Source: Azorhizobium caulinodans ORS 571
GTDB taxonomy: Bacteria > Pseudomonadota > Alphaproteobacteria > Rhizobiales > Xanthobacteraceae
NCBI RefSeq assembly: GCF_000010525.1
Contig: NC_009937.1
Span: forward strand, 2,919,501 to 2,983,500
Direction of reading: 5' to 3'
DNA length: 64,000 bases
In this document: positions 45,243 through 53,792 of the stretch, one piece after another
Position numbering within the stretch: position 1 is the first letter of the stretch
How the letters are laid out: every line of letters starts with the position of its first letter
The notes under the pieces: generated by a model
Databases searched by the model: none
What the model saw: the letters and a program-made list of their open reading frames with translations, nothing else
What the model was told of the DNA's origin: nothing
Made by a program: the position numbers and the translations under genes

Positions 45243-46346
45243 ATGACCCCCTCCCCCCTTTCCCCGAAACACGGTGTCGCCATGGCCGCCATTCCCAACG
45301 ACGTCGATCCGCGCGATCGCGGCGGCCCCGCCCAACCCCTGCTGATCGTCGAGGGCCTGAAGAAGCATTTTCCCATCCGCGGTGGTTTGCTGGGCCGGCC
45401 ACAGGCGTGGGTACAAGCCGTCGACGGGGTCGACCTCACGGTGGCCAAGGGCGAGACGCTGGGCATCGTCGGCGAGAGCGGCTGCGGCAAGTCCACCACC
45501 GCCCGCCTGCTGATGCACCTCATGACGCCTGACGCCGGAGATGTGATCTTCGACGGCGATCTCGTGGGCGCCATGCGGGGCCTCTCCGTGCGCGATCTGC
45601 GCCGGCAGATGCAGATGGTGTTCCAGGATAGCTATTCCTCGCTCAACCCGCGCATGACCATCGAGGATTCCATTGCCTTCGGCCTGATCTCGCAGGGCAA
45701 GGGGCAAAAGGAGGCCAAGACCCGCGCCGCGTCCATGCTGCGCATGGTGGGCCTGACGCCGGACCTGTTCGCCCCGCGCTATCCGCATGAGCTCTCCGGC
45801 GGCCAGCGCCAGCGCGTGAACATCGCCCGTGCCCTGACCATGGGCCCACGCCTGCTGATCCTCGACGAGGCGGTCTCAGCCCTCGACAAATCGGTGGAGG
45901 CGCAGGTGCTCAACCTGCTGCAGGAGCTCAAGCAGAAGCTGGAGCTGACCTACATTTTCATCTCCCACGATCTGAACGTGATCCAGTACATCAGCGACCG
46001 GGTCATGGTGATGTATCTGGGCAAGGCGGTGGAGATCGGCCCGGTGGACGAGATCTACCGCTCGCCCAAGCACCCCTACACGCGCGCCCTGCTCAACTCG
46101 CGCCCCTCCATGGACCCGCGCAGGCGCATGGCAGCGCCCCCTCTGTCCGGCGATCCACCCAACCCCATCAATCCGCCCAGCGGCTGCCGCTTCCGCACGC
46201 GGTGCCCGATCGCCGAGGCGGTGTGCAGCGCCGTCGCGCCCGCGCTGGAAGCGGCGGATGGCGAGGCCGCGCATCCCGTGGCCTGCCACGCCCACCGTGC
46301 CGGTTCCGGCCACACCGCCGCCCCTTCGGAAGGAGCCGTCCATTGA
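45243..46346 (+). CDS. Dpp/Opp-type ABC transporter ATP-binding protein (DppF-like)
   Basis: A 367-residue ABC ATPase with Walker A GESGCGKST, Q-loop VFQDSYSSLNPRMT, signature LSGGQRQR, Walker B LLILDEAVSALDKS and switch H in FISHDLNVI. The oligopeptide-type C-terminal domain contains PPSGCRFRTRCP and further Cys residues, which in this family can hold an iron-sulfur cluster. It is the second-type ATPase (DppF/OppF). The next gene overlaps its stop. Confidence 0.92.
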   Translation: MTPSPLSPKHGVAMAAIPNDVDPRDRGGPAQPLLIVEGLKKHFPIRGGLLGRPQAWVQAVDGVDLTVAKGETLGIVGESGCGKSTTARLLMHLMTPDAGDVIFDGDLVGAMRGLSVRDLRRQMQMVFQDSYSSLNPRMTIEDSIAFGLISQGKGQKEAKTRAASMLRMVGLTPDLFAPRYPHELSGGQRQRVNIARALTMGPRLLILDEAVSALDKSVEAQVLNLLQELKQKLELTYIFISHDLNVIQYISDRVMVMYLGKAVEIGPVDEIYRSPKHPYTRALLNSRPSMDPRRRMAAPPLSGDPPNPINPPSGCRFRTRCPIAEAVCSAVAPALEAADGEAAHPVACHAHRAGSGHTAAPSEGAVH

Positions 46347-47368
46347 GCAGCCAAGCCAGCGCCGCAGACGCCCCTCTGGTGGAGGTCGAGAACCTCACCG
46401 TCCGCTTCACCGGCCGTGATCTCGACGTCAGCGTGGTCAATGGCGTGTCTTTCACGCTGGACCGTGGCTCCTCGCTCTGCATCCTCGGGGAGTCCGGCTC
46501 CGGCAAGAGCGTGACCATGCGGGCATTGATGCGCCTGTTTCCGCCCACCGCCCGGCTGGAGGGGAAGGTGCGCGTGGACGGCATCGACGTGCTGGCGCTC
46601 GAGGACCATCAGCTGCGTCGCATCCGGGGCGGGCTGATCTCGATGATTTTCCAGGAGCCCATGACGGCCCTCGATCCGGTATTCACCATCGGCCAGCAGA
46701 TCGGCGAAACGCTCGTTTATCACGAGGGCATCTCCTATCGCGCCGCTTATGCCCGGGCGCTTCAGTTGCTGGAGCTCGTTCAGGTGCCTTCCGCCAAGCG
46801 GCGGCTCGAGGCCTATCCTCACGAACTGTCCGGCGGCCTGCGCCAGCGCGCGATGATCGCGCTCGCCCTCGCCTGCCAACCCAAGCTGCTGCTGGCCGAC
46901 GAGCCCACCACCGCGCTCGACGCCACGGTGCAGATCCAGATCCTCCTCCTGCTGCGGGAAATCCAGCGCGAGATGGGCATGGCGACCATCTTCGTCACCC
47001 ACGATCTCGGTGTGGCCTGCGAGGTCGCGGACAAGATCGCCGTCATGTATGCGGGGAAGTTCGTGGAGAGCGGCTCTGTCGAGCAGGTAATCGACAGCCC
47101 CCGCCACCCCTATACGCAAGGGCTGATGAACTCCACCATCCATGCCGACATGCGCGGGGTGGCGCTCGACCCCATTCCTGGCGCACCGCCGGATCTCGCC
47201 GACCTGCCGCCCGGCTGCCCCTTCGCGCCCCGCTGCGCGGCGGCGCGCGAACCATGCCTGGAACAGGCGCCTGAGCTCACCCTGCTGCCCGGCGGCCAGA
47301 AGGCGCGCTGCCTGCAGTATGAGGCGGGAGCAGCCTTCACGCAGGCCCCGCTCCTCAAGGCCAGCTGA
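46343..47368 (+). CDS. Dpp/Opp-type ABC transporter ATP-binding protein (DppD-like)
   Basis: A 341-residue ABC ATPase with Walker [11 protein letters not shown]-loop [13 protein letters not shown], signature LSGGLRQR, Walker [15 protein letters not shown] and switch H in FVTHDLGVA. Its C-terminal oligopeptide domain has the [19 protein letters not shown] motif. I choose the TTG at 46343 as start: it overlaps the upstream stop and has a GAAGGAG site seven bases away, and the protein then begins [20 protein letters not shown]. The signature has GL rather than GQ, a change tolerated in this subfamily. Confidence 0.9.
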   Translation: MSSQASAADAPLVEVENLTVRFTGRDLDVSVVNGVSFTLDRGSSLCILGESGSGKSVTMRALMRLFPPTARLEGKVRVDGIDVLALEDHQLRRIRGGLISMIFQEPMTALDPVFTIGQQIGETLVYHEGISYRAAYARALQLLELVQVPSAKRRLEAYPHELSGGLRQRAMIALALACQPKLLLADEPTTALDATVQIQILLLLREIQREMGMATIFVTHDLGVACEVADKIAVMYAGKFVESGSVEQVIDSPRHPYTQGLMNSTIHADMRGVALDPIPGAPPDLADLPPGCPFAPRCAAAREPCLEQAPELTLLPGGQKARCLQYEAGAAFTQAPLLKAS

Positions 47369-47379
47369 ACCGCGCGAAG

Positions 47380-48480
47380 ATGAAGCCCTCCCCCTCCTTC
47401 AACCGGGCATCGCTCGGACGGGTCGCGCTCGGCCTCGCCATCGGGCTTGTCGGCGGCTGCCTGTTTGCATGGATCCGCACGCCGCTGCCGTGGATCATCG
47501 GCCCCATCATCTGCTGCGGGTTCGCAACCTTCCTCGGCCTGCCGCTGAAAGCGTCCAGCGAGGGCCGCATTGTTGGAATGCTGGTGCTCGGCGTCGCACT
47601 CGGCCTCTACTTCACGCCAGAAGCAGCTATCGCCGTCCTCGCCCATCTGCCGGTCATCATCGCGGCCAGCGGCACCACCTTGGTGGTGGGCGCCGCAGCC
47701 AGCTTTCTGCTGGCACGAACGGCCCGCATCGACCATGTGACCGCCTTCTTCTGCAGCGTGCCCGGCGGCGTGGCCGAGATGAGCATGGTCGGCGAACGCT
47801 TCGGCGGCCGCCCGATGCCCATCGCGGTGACGCAGCTGTTGCGGGTTGTCAGCGTGACCATCCTCATTCCCACGACGCTGACACTGCTGGGTGCCGGCGG
47901 CAGCAGCACGAGTGCGCTCGGCGCCCTGCCCTTCTCGCCCACCGGCCTTGCTGTCTCACTCTGTCTCGCCTTTGCCTTCTCCGCGCTGCTCGCCCGCTTC
48001 CGCTTCCGCAACGCCTGGCTGCTCGGCCCGATGGCGGTCGGCTGCGTGCTTGGCCTGTCGGAGGCCGGGCTGTCCTCGGTCCCGCCGTGGCTTACGGCGG
48101 TGGGCCAGGTGCTGATGGGCGCCCACATCGGCGCCCAGTTCGACCGTGCACTCATTACCAGCATGTGGCGCTTCATCCCCGCCGCGCTGATCAATCTCGG
48201 GGTTCTCATGGCCGGTTGCGCCGGCGTTGGCGTACTGGTGGCCTATGTGTCGGGCATCTCGCCGGGCAACATGGTGCTCGCCACCTCGCCCGGCGGCGTG
48301 ACCGAAATGTGCATCACCGCCAAGGTGCTGCACCTCGACGTGCCGATCGTGGTCGCCTTCCACATCGTCCGCATCTTCCTCGTCATCCTGTCGGCGCCCT
48401 ACCTGTTCCGCCTGCTCCGGGCGACGGGCGTAATGCCGATGCCCCCCACGCACGCCGCCGCGCGCCTGCCGGCCGAATGA
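47380..48480 (+). CDS. AbrB-family polytopic membrane protein
   Basis: A 366-residue membrane protein of about ten hydrophobic helices built from two related halves. The first half has SVPGGVAEMSMVGERFGG, and the second has the matching TSPGGVTEMCITAKVL. This is the membrane AbrB family (PF05145 type), sometimes mislabelled as a transcriptional regulator or ammonia monooxygenase. Its function is unproven; a transport role is likely. It lies 11 bases after the transporter ATPase and before another amidase, so it may move a substrate or product of amide breakdown. Confidence 0.8.
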   Translation: MKPSPSFNRASLGRVALGLAIGLVGGCLFAWIRTPLPWIIGPIICCGFATFLGLPLKASSEGRIVGMLVLGVALGLYFTPEAAIAVLAHLPVIIAASGTTLVVGAAASFLLARTARIDHVTAFFCSVPGGVAEMSMVGERFGGRPMPIAVTQLLRVVSVTILIPTTLTLLGAGGSSTSALGALPFSPTGLAVSLCLAFAFSALLARFRFRNAWLLGPMAVGCVLGLSEAGLSSVPPWLTAVGQVLMGAHIGAQFDRALITSMWRFIPAALINLGVLMAGCAGVGVLVAYVSGISPGNMVLATSPGGVTEMCITAKVLHLDVPIVVAFHIVRIFLVILSAPYLFRLLRATGVMPMPPTHAAARLPAE

Positions 48481-48490
48481 GAGGTGTTTC

Positions 48491-49930
48491 ATGAACGGGC
48501 CGAGCACCACGGCAGCCTTCAGCGAAGCCGCCACACCGCTGCATTTCCTAAGCATCACCGAGGCCTCGCGGCTCATCGGTTCCGGCCGGCTGTCGCCGGT
48601 CACGCTCGTGGAGGCCTTCCTCGCCCGCATCGAGGCCATCGATGCGCGGCTCAAGAGCTACATCACGATCACCCGAGCTCGCGCGCTGGCAGCTGCAAAA
48701 ATCGCCGAGGCAGAGATTGCCGCCGGCCGCTGGAAGGGGCCGCTGCACGGCATCCCCTTCGCGGTGAAGGACAATTACCACGTGGCCGGCCTGCCCACCA
48801 CTGGCGGCTCGCGCCTCATGCTCCATCACGTGGCCGATGCAACCTCCACGGCCGTGGCGCGGCTGGAAGCGGCGGGCGCGATCCTGCTCGGCAAGCTCAA
48901 CACCTGGGAATATGGCACCGGCAATGGCGGCGTCTACCATGACCTGCCCTTCGAGGTGGCACGCAATCCCTGGGATCTCGCCTGCTTCACCGGCGGCTCC
49001 TCCACCGGTGCGGGTGCTGCCGTTGCGGCAGGCACCGCCATGTTCGCCCTCGGCTCGGATACCGGCGGCTCCATCCGCCTGCCAGCCGCAGCCTGCGGCC
49101 TCCAGGGCTTCAAGGCCACCTTCGGTCGCGTCAGCCGCGCCCACTGCCTGCCCAATTGCTGGACGCTCGACCACACCGGCCCGCTCACCTGGACGGTGGA
49201 GGACAATGCCATCGTCATGCAGGCCATCTCCGGCTTCGATCCGGGGGATCCCTCCGCCGCCGACGTGCCCGTGCCGGATTATCGCAAGAACCTGCATGCG
49301 GGCGTGAAGGGGCTGGTGATCGGCTTCGTCCGCGACCTCGGCCCGGAAGGGGCAGCTCTTGATGCCGCCAATGCGGCAGCGCTGCAGGAGGCGGCCCGCG
49401 TACTGGAGGCACAGGGCGCCATCATCCGCGAGGTCACCCTGCCGGCCCCTCTGGCGCAGTACCGGGCGGTGACAAAGGTGATCAACTGGTCGGAATCCTA
49501 TTCCATCCATGAGCAGGATTTTCTGGAGCGTAGCGCCCTCATGGGGCAGGCCCTGCGTGAGAAGATGATGTCGGGCTTCACGGTCCGCGCCGCCGATTAT
49601 CTCGCCGCCACCCGCCTGCGCCGCTCCCTCGTGGACACCACCGACGCGCTGGTGCGCTCCTGCGACGCCCTTCTGATCGCAGGCGCCTTCCATGTGGCCC
49701 CGCGCTTTGATGCGCCGGACACCATCACCCCCTTCACCGCGGACACGGCCACCACGGTGTTCAACGTGACCGGCCATCCAGCCCTGTCGATCTGCACCGG
49801 CTTTGACGCCAGTGGCCTGCCTCTGAATGCCCAGATCGTCGGCCGCTTCTTCGACGAAGAGACCGTGCTGCGCGTGGCCCAGTCCTACGAGGCCGCCACC
49901 CCGTGGCGCGCCCGTCGGCCGACGCTGTGA
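48491..49930 (+). CDS. Amidase-signature hydrolase 3
   Basis: A 479-residue enzyme with triad K93 (FAVKDNYHV), cis-serine S170 in the TGGSSTGAG cluster and nucleophile S194 (SDTGGSIRLPA). It is closer to the first two amidases than to the next two. A GAGAGGTG site precedes the ATG. It follows the AbrB-type membrane gene and is followed by the second small AtzG/GatC-like gene. Confidence 0.9.
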   Translation: MNGPSTTAAFSEAATPLHFLSITEASRLIGSGRLSPVTLVEAFLARIEAIDARLKSYITITRARALAAAKIAEAEIAAGRWKGPLHGIPFAVKDNYHVAGLPTTGGSRLMLHHVADATSTAVARLEAAGAILLGKLNTWEYGTGNGGVYHDLPFEVARNPWDLACFTGGSSTGAGAAVAAGTAMFALGSDTGGSIRLPAAACGLQGFKATFGRVSRAHCLPNCWTLDHTGPLTWTVEDNAIVMQAISGFDPGDPSAADVPVPDYRKNLHAGVKGLVIGFVRDLGPEGAALDAANAAALQEAARVLEAQGAIIREVTLPAPLAQYRAVTKVINWSESYSIHEQDFLERSALMGQALREKMMSGFTVRAADYLAATRLRRSLVDTTDALVRSCDALLIAGAFHVAPRFDAPDTITPFTADTATTVFNVTGHPALSICTGFDASGLPLNAQIVGRFFDEETVLRVAQSYEAATPWRARRPTL

Positions 49931-49945
49931 ACCCGGGAGCGACCC

Positions 49946-50155
49946 ATGTCAGACCTCCAGACGCCGACCCTTGAAGGAATCCGCCTCTATGCCGCGCGAC
50001 ACGGGCTGAAGGATCTGCCGGATGACCAGTTCGCGCGCCTTGCCGAGCTCGCACAGACCGTGCGCGCGGCGGGCCTCGCCCTGCCGCGCCAGCCCTCGAA
50101 GGAAGACGAACCCGCCCATCTCTTCACCATGACGGCCCCGCGAGGCACCAAATGA
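49946..50155 (+). CDS. Small AtzG/GatC-like amidase partner (second copy)
   Basis: A 69-residue protein starting MSDLQTPTLEGIRLYAARHG with a helical middle (DDQFARLAELAQTVRAAGLA) and the tail KEDEPAHLFTM. The DEPAH tail and size match the first small protein at 38157, although overall identity is low. Its stop overlaps the next amidase start by four bases (ATGA), so equimolar synthesis with that amidase is likely. A GGGAG site precedes the ATG. Confidence 0.72.
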   Translation: MSDLQTPTLEGIRLYAARHGLKDLPDDQFARLAELAQTVRAAGLALPRQPSKEDEPAHLFTMTAPRGTK

Positions 50156-51480
50156 GCACGACCGCCCCCTGCTTCCTCACCGCCGCGCAGGCCGCCGCCC
50201 GGATCAAGGCCGGCACGCTGACCAGCGAGGCTTTGATCCGCTCCTGCCTCGAGCGCATCGGGGCGCGCGACCCTGCCGTAAAGGCATGGCTCCATGTGGA
50301 CCCGGACCTGGCCATCCGGCAGGCGCGCGAGCTGGACAAGCGCCCGCCCGCGGGGCCGCTCCACGGCATCCCCTTCGGCGTGAAGGACATCATGGACACG
50401 GCGGATATGCCGACCACGTACAATTCCCAGGAATGGCAGGACCACCGGCCGACGCGGGATGCGGCCTGCGTAAACATTGTCCGCCAGGCCGGCGCCGTGA
50501 TCCTCGGCAAGACCGACACGGTGGAATTCGCCTTCAACTCCCGCAAGGCCGCGAGCCGCAACCCCTACAATCTCGCCCACACGCCCGGCGGCTCCTCCTC
50601 CGGCTCCGGAGCGGCGGTGGGCGACTATCAGGTGCAGTGCGCCTTCGGCACCCAGACCGCCGGCTCCCACATTCGCCCCGCCTCCTTCAACGGCATCTAT
50701 GCCATCAAGCCCAGTTGGGGCACGGTGAGCCGCGAAGGCGTGCACATGATATCCGCCATCCTCGACACGGTGGGCTGGTATGGCCGCAGCGTGGACGATC
50801 TGATCCTCGGCGCGCAGGCCTTCCGCCTGCCGGGCATGGAGAGCCTCGCCGCCCGGGGCGTGAAGGGACTGAAGATCGGCTATTGCGAGACGCCCTATTG
50901 GTCGCGCGCCGAGACCGGCGCCCGCAAAGCCATGGCCGTGGCCGTCGAGCGGCTGCAGCGGGCGGGCGTCATCGTCGAGGAAATCGCGCTCCCGGCGCAT
51001 TTCGCGGACATAGCCGAAGCCCACACGATGATCATGTTCGGAGACGGGCGCGTCGCGCTCTATGACGAATATCTGCGACAGGGCGGTCGTCTCCACCCCG
51101 AACTGAAGCTCACCGTCGAGAACGGGCGCGGCGTGACGCCCGAGACGCTCGTCGCGGCCTATGACCTCGCCGACACCTGCCGCATGGAATTCGATGCCAT
51201 CGCAGCGGGTTATGACGCAGTGCTCGCGCCGGCTGCCACGGGCGAGGCCCCGAAGGGTCTCCACACGGTGGGCGACTGGATCTTCAACGGCCTGTGGACC
51301 CTGCTGCACACGCCCTGCGTGGCCATCCCCTCAGTGCTGGGCGACATCGGCCTGCCCGTGGGCGTCCAGTTGGTCGGTGGCCGTCTCTCCGACGCCCGCC
51401 TCCTGGCCGTCGCGCAGTCTCTTCAGCCGGTGCTGGACGATTTCGCCGACACCCGCGCCACCCTGCTCGCCGCCGCCTGA
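50152..51480 (+). CDS. Amidase-signature hydrolase 4 (coupled to the second small partner)
   Basis: A 442-residue enzyme with K78 (FGVKDIMDT), cis-serine S148 in the PGGSSSGSG cluster and nucleophile S172. The nucleophile motif is TQTAGSHIRPA instead of the usual DTGGS, placing it with amidase 5 in a different branch from amidases 1-3. Translational coupling to the small upstream gene suggests a heteromeric GatC/AtzG-like complex. Substrate unknown. Confidence 0.88.
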   Translation: MSTTAPCFLTAAQAAARIKAGTLTSEALIRSCLERIGARDPAVKAWLHVDPDLAIRQARELDKRPPAGPLHGIPFGVKDIMDTADMPTTYNSQEWQDHRPTRDAACVNIVRQAGAVILGKTDTVEFAFNSRKAASRNPYNLAHTPGGSSSGSGAAVGDYQVQCAFGTQTAGSHIRPASFNGIYAIKPSWGTVSREGVHMISAILDTVGWYGRSVDDLILGAQAFRLPGMESLAARGVKGLKIGYCETPYWSRAETGARKAMAVAVERLQRAGVIVEEIALPAHFADIAEAHTMIMFGDGRVALYDEYLRQGGRLHPELKLTVENGRGVTPETLVAAYDLADTCRMEFDAIAAGYDAVLAPAATGEAPKGLHTVGDWIFNGLWTLLHTPCVAIPSVLGDIGLPVGVQLVGGRLSDARLLAVAQSLQPVLDDFADTRATLLAAA

Positions 51481-51510
51481 ACATTCGCGCACATCGGAAA
51501 GGGAATACCC

Positions 51511-52821
51511 ATGGAACCCTGTTTCCTGACCGCCGCCGAGGCGGCCTCTGCCATACGGGCCGGCACACTCACCAGCGAAGCGCTGCTCCGCTCCTGCATC
51601 GCCCGCATCGAGGCGCGCGACCCGGTCGTGAAGGCCTGGCTCTATCTGGATAAAGCCAAGGCGATCGCCACCGCCCGGGAACTGGACAAGCGCCCGCCCA
51701 TGGGGCCTCTGCACGGCCTGCCCATCGGCGTGAAGGACATGATCGACACCGCCGACATGCCCACCACCTACAACTCCCCGGTGTTCCAGGACTATCGTCC
51801 GGCCCGCGACGCCGCCTGCGTGGCGGTGGCGCGCTATTCCGGCGCCGTGATCCTCGGCAAGACAGACACGGTGGAATTCGCCGCGGCCGGCCGCCGCGCC
51901 GCCACCCGCAACCCGAAGAACCCCGCCCACACGCCGGGCGGCTCGTCCTCCGGCTCGGGCGCCGCGGTGGGCGACCGGCAGGTGCAGCTGGCCTTCGGCA
52001 CCCAGACCGGCGGCTCGCACATCCGCCCGGCATCCTTCAATGGCATCTATGGGATGAAGCCAACCTGGGGCACCGTCAGCCGGGAGGGCGCCAAGCAGTA
52101 TGCCAACATGCTGGACACCATCGGCTGGTATGGCCGCTCGGTCGCAGATCTGGCCCTTGTGGGCTCCGCCTTCCGCCTGCACGACGTGGGCGAGATCGGC
52201 ATTCCCAGCGTCGCCGGGCTGAGGGTTGCCATCTGCCGGACGCCGTTCTGGGATCAGATCGAACCGGCCGGCGCCGCAGCTTTGGAGATCGCCAGCAAAC
52301 GGCTTGAGAAGGCCGGAGCGAAGCTCATCGATCTCACCCTCCCGCCCGCCTTCGACGGCATGTTCGAAGCCCAGAACACCATCATGATGGCGGAGGGGCG
52401 CGCCTCGTTCCTGGACGTCGCGTTGGAGTTCGGCGAACGGCTGCACGTGGACTTTCATGACCGGGTGAACAATAAACTCGAGATAACGCCCGAGAACCTG
52501 CTCGCGGCCTACAATCTGGCCGCGGGATGCCGCAGGGCCTTCGAGGCGCTCTATGCCGATTTCGACGTGGTGCTCACCCCCGCCGCCCCGGGAGAGGCGC
52601 CGGAAGGCACGTACAACACCGGCAATCACATCTTTAACGCGATGTGGACGCTCCTTCACGTGCCCTGCCTCGGGATCCCCTGCACCACGGGCCCCACGGG
52701 CCTGCCGGTGGGCGTGCAGATCGTCGCCCCACGCTATGGTGACGCCCGGCTGCTGGCGCTGGGAGAAGCGATGGCGCCCATCATCGATGAGGAAACCGCG
52801 CTCTATGCGGTGGCGGCCTGA
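51511..52821 (+). CDS. Amidase-signature hydrolase 5
   Basis: A 436-residue tandem paralogue of amidase 4 with K75 (IGVKDMIDT), S145 in the GGSSSGSG cluster and nucleophile S169 (TQTGGSHIRPA). Shared stretches such as AGTLTSEALLRSC and TADMPTTYNS show a local duplication. It begins 30 bases after amidase 4. It is the last intact gene of the island; a decayed monooxygenase gene follows. Confidence 0.9.
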   Translation: MEPCFLTAAEAASAIRAGTLTSEALLRSCIARIEARDPVVKAWLYLDKAKAIATARELDKRPPMGPLHGLPIGVKDMIDTADMPTTYNSPVFQDYRPARDAACVAVARYSGAVILGKTDTVEFAAAGRRAATRNPKNPAHTPGGSSSGSGAAVGDRQVQLAFGTQTGGSHIRPASFNGIYGMKPTWGTVSREGAKQYANMLDTIGWYGRSVADLALVGSAFRLHDVGEIGIPSVAGLRVAICRTPFWDQIEPAGAAALEIASKRLEKAGAKLIDLTLPPAFDGMFEAQNTIMMAEGRASFLDVALEFGERLHVDFHDRVNNKLEITPENLLAAYNLAAGCRRAFEALYADFDVVLTPAAPGEAPEGTYNTGNHIFNAMWTLLHVPCLGIPCTTGPTGLPVGVQIVAPRYGDARLLALGEAMAPIIDEETALYAVAA

Positions 52822-52837
52822 TCCATCCGACGTACCA

Positions 52838-53363
52838 CTATCCCGCAGCCGCCCCCGTGAACGGCTATTGCCTCGCCGCCACCCTCGCGCTGGCGGCGGA
52901 TTATGGAGACGCATGTTCATCAACGGCCAGCCGTTGGCGGACGAGGCCCAGATCGCCGACCTGCGCCGCCGGCCACGCAAGAGAGAGCCGCTCGCCTTCG
53001 GCCTGGCCGCCCCCTTCATCGCCCTACGAGACCGAGAAGGAAGCGCAGGGTTATTATGGGCATCTGGCCGAGCTTGCCGCGAAGGATACCCAGATCCGGG
53101 CCGCGCAGAAGGCCAATATCGACGACAAGGTGGTGATGCTTAAGACCACCGCCAAGTCGCCCAGCCTCGGCACCATCGCGGCAAGGCGGCCGGTCTCGTG
53201 GGCAGTGGCGATCAGGTGGCTGAGCGCATACACGCCTTCAACCGTGCCGGCATCGAACGCTTCATGCTGCAATTCCAGCCGCTGCTTCCGGAACTGCGCG
53301 CGAAATCTTCCCGCGTATCGGCAAGACCACCCCCTTCGCGGCCCGCGCGGGGCCGTCATTGCC
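52838..53363 (+). pseudogene. Decayed LLM-class flavin-dependent monooxygenase (SsuD-like)
   Basis: Three reading frames carry successive pieces of one protein. The pieces are MFINGQPLADEAQIADLRRR with REPLAFGLAAPFIA; then YETEKEAQGYYGHLAELAAK with NIDDKVVMLKT; then GKAAGLVGSGDQVAERIHAF with GIERFMLQFQPL; then REIFPRIGK. These match the C-terminal half of bacterial luciferase-like monooxygenases that use reduced flavin. Frame changes occur near 53025, 53175 and 53300. The N-terminal half is missing. It is a clear pseudogene at the edge of the island. Confidence 0.75.
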
Positions 53364-53792
53364 CGCTGAACGTACCCTCCGCCCGAGGATCCCATTGAGC
53401 CAAGCAGATCAGGCCCCGACGATAGTTCCAGCCACGCGCGCGACGGAACTCGTCCTCGACGCCTTCACGTCAGCTTAATGGCAAACTATCCCGCAGTCGC
53501 AGGACAGGAGCCGGCTCCAAGGGGGCGCGCCCCAATCATATCGGTGCACACAGGATCATCGCTTGCTGCCTGTTTAAGCGATTGATCGCGAACTGTTTTG
53601 CACAAAATTGCGGGTGCGCCTGTTTTCCATATCGTTCTTGTGTCTTATAAAGCGCTTGTGTTTCAGGTGGTAGCCGATGCTTCGCGAATTTTGCCGCGCG
53701 AGGTGAGTCCCGGTCGCCGGCGGAAACCTGCTGGCGGTTAGGCGGGGAGCGGTCGTTGGGGCCGCTTGGTTTTTGAGTGGTGGGTGGGGATT
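53364..53792. other. Intergenic region before the autotransporter; no gene seen
   Basis: No convincing coding frame. The middle part (about 53560-53700) is AT-rich relative to the surroundings and probably holds the autotransporter promoter. A perfect palindrome GCGATTGATCGC lies at 53578-53589, a possible operator. I could not choose a reliable -35/-10 pair. Confidence 0.4.

Noticed and set aside
47380-48480. Calling this gene a transcriptional regulator or ammonia monooxygenase because of its family name
   Set aside because: It is a polytopic membrane protein with no DNA-binding domain or monooxygenase motifs.
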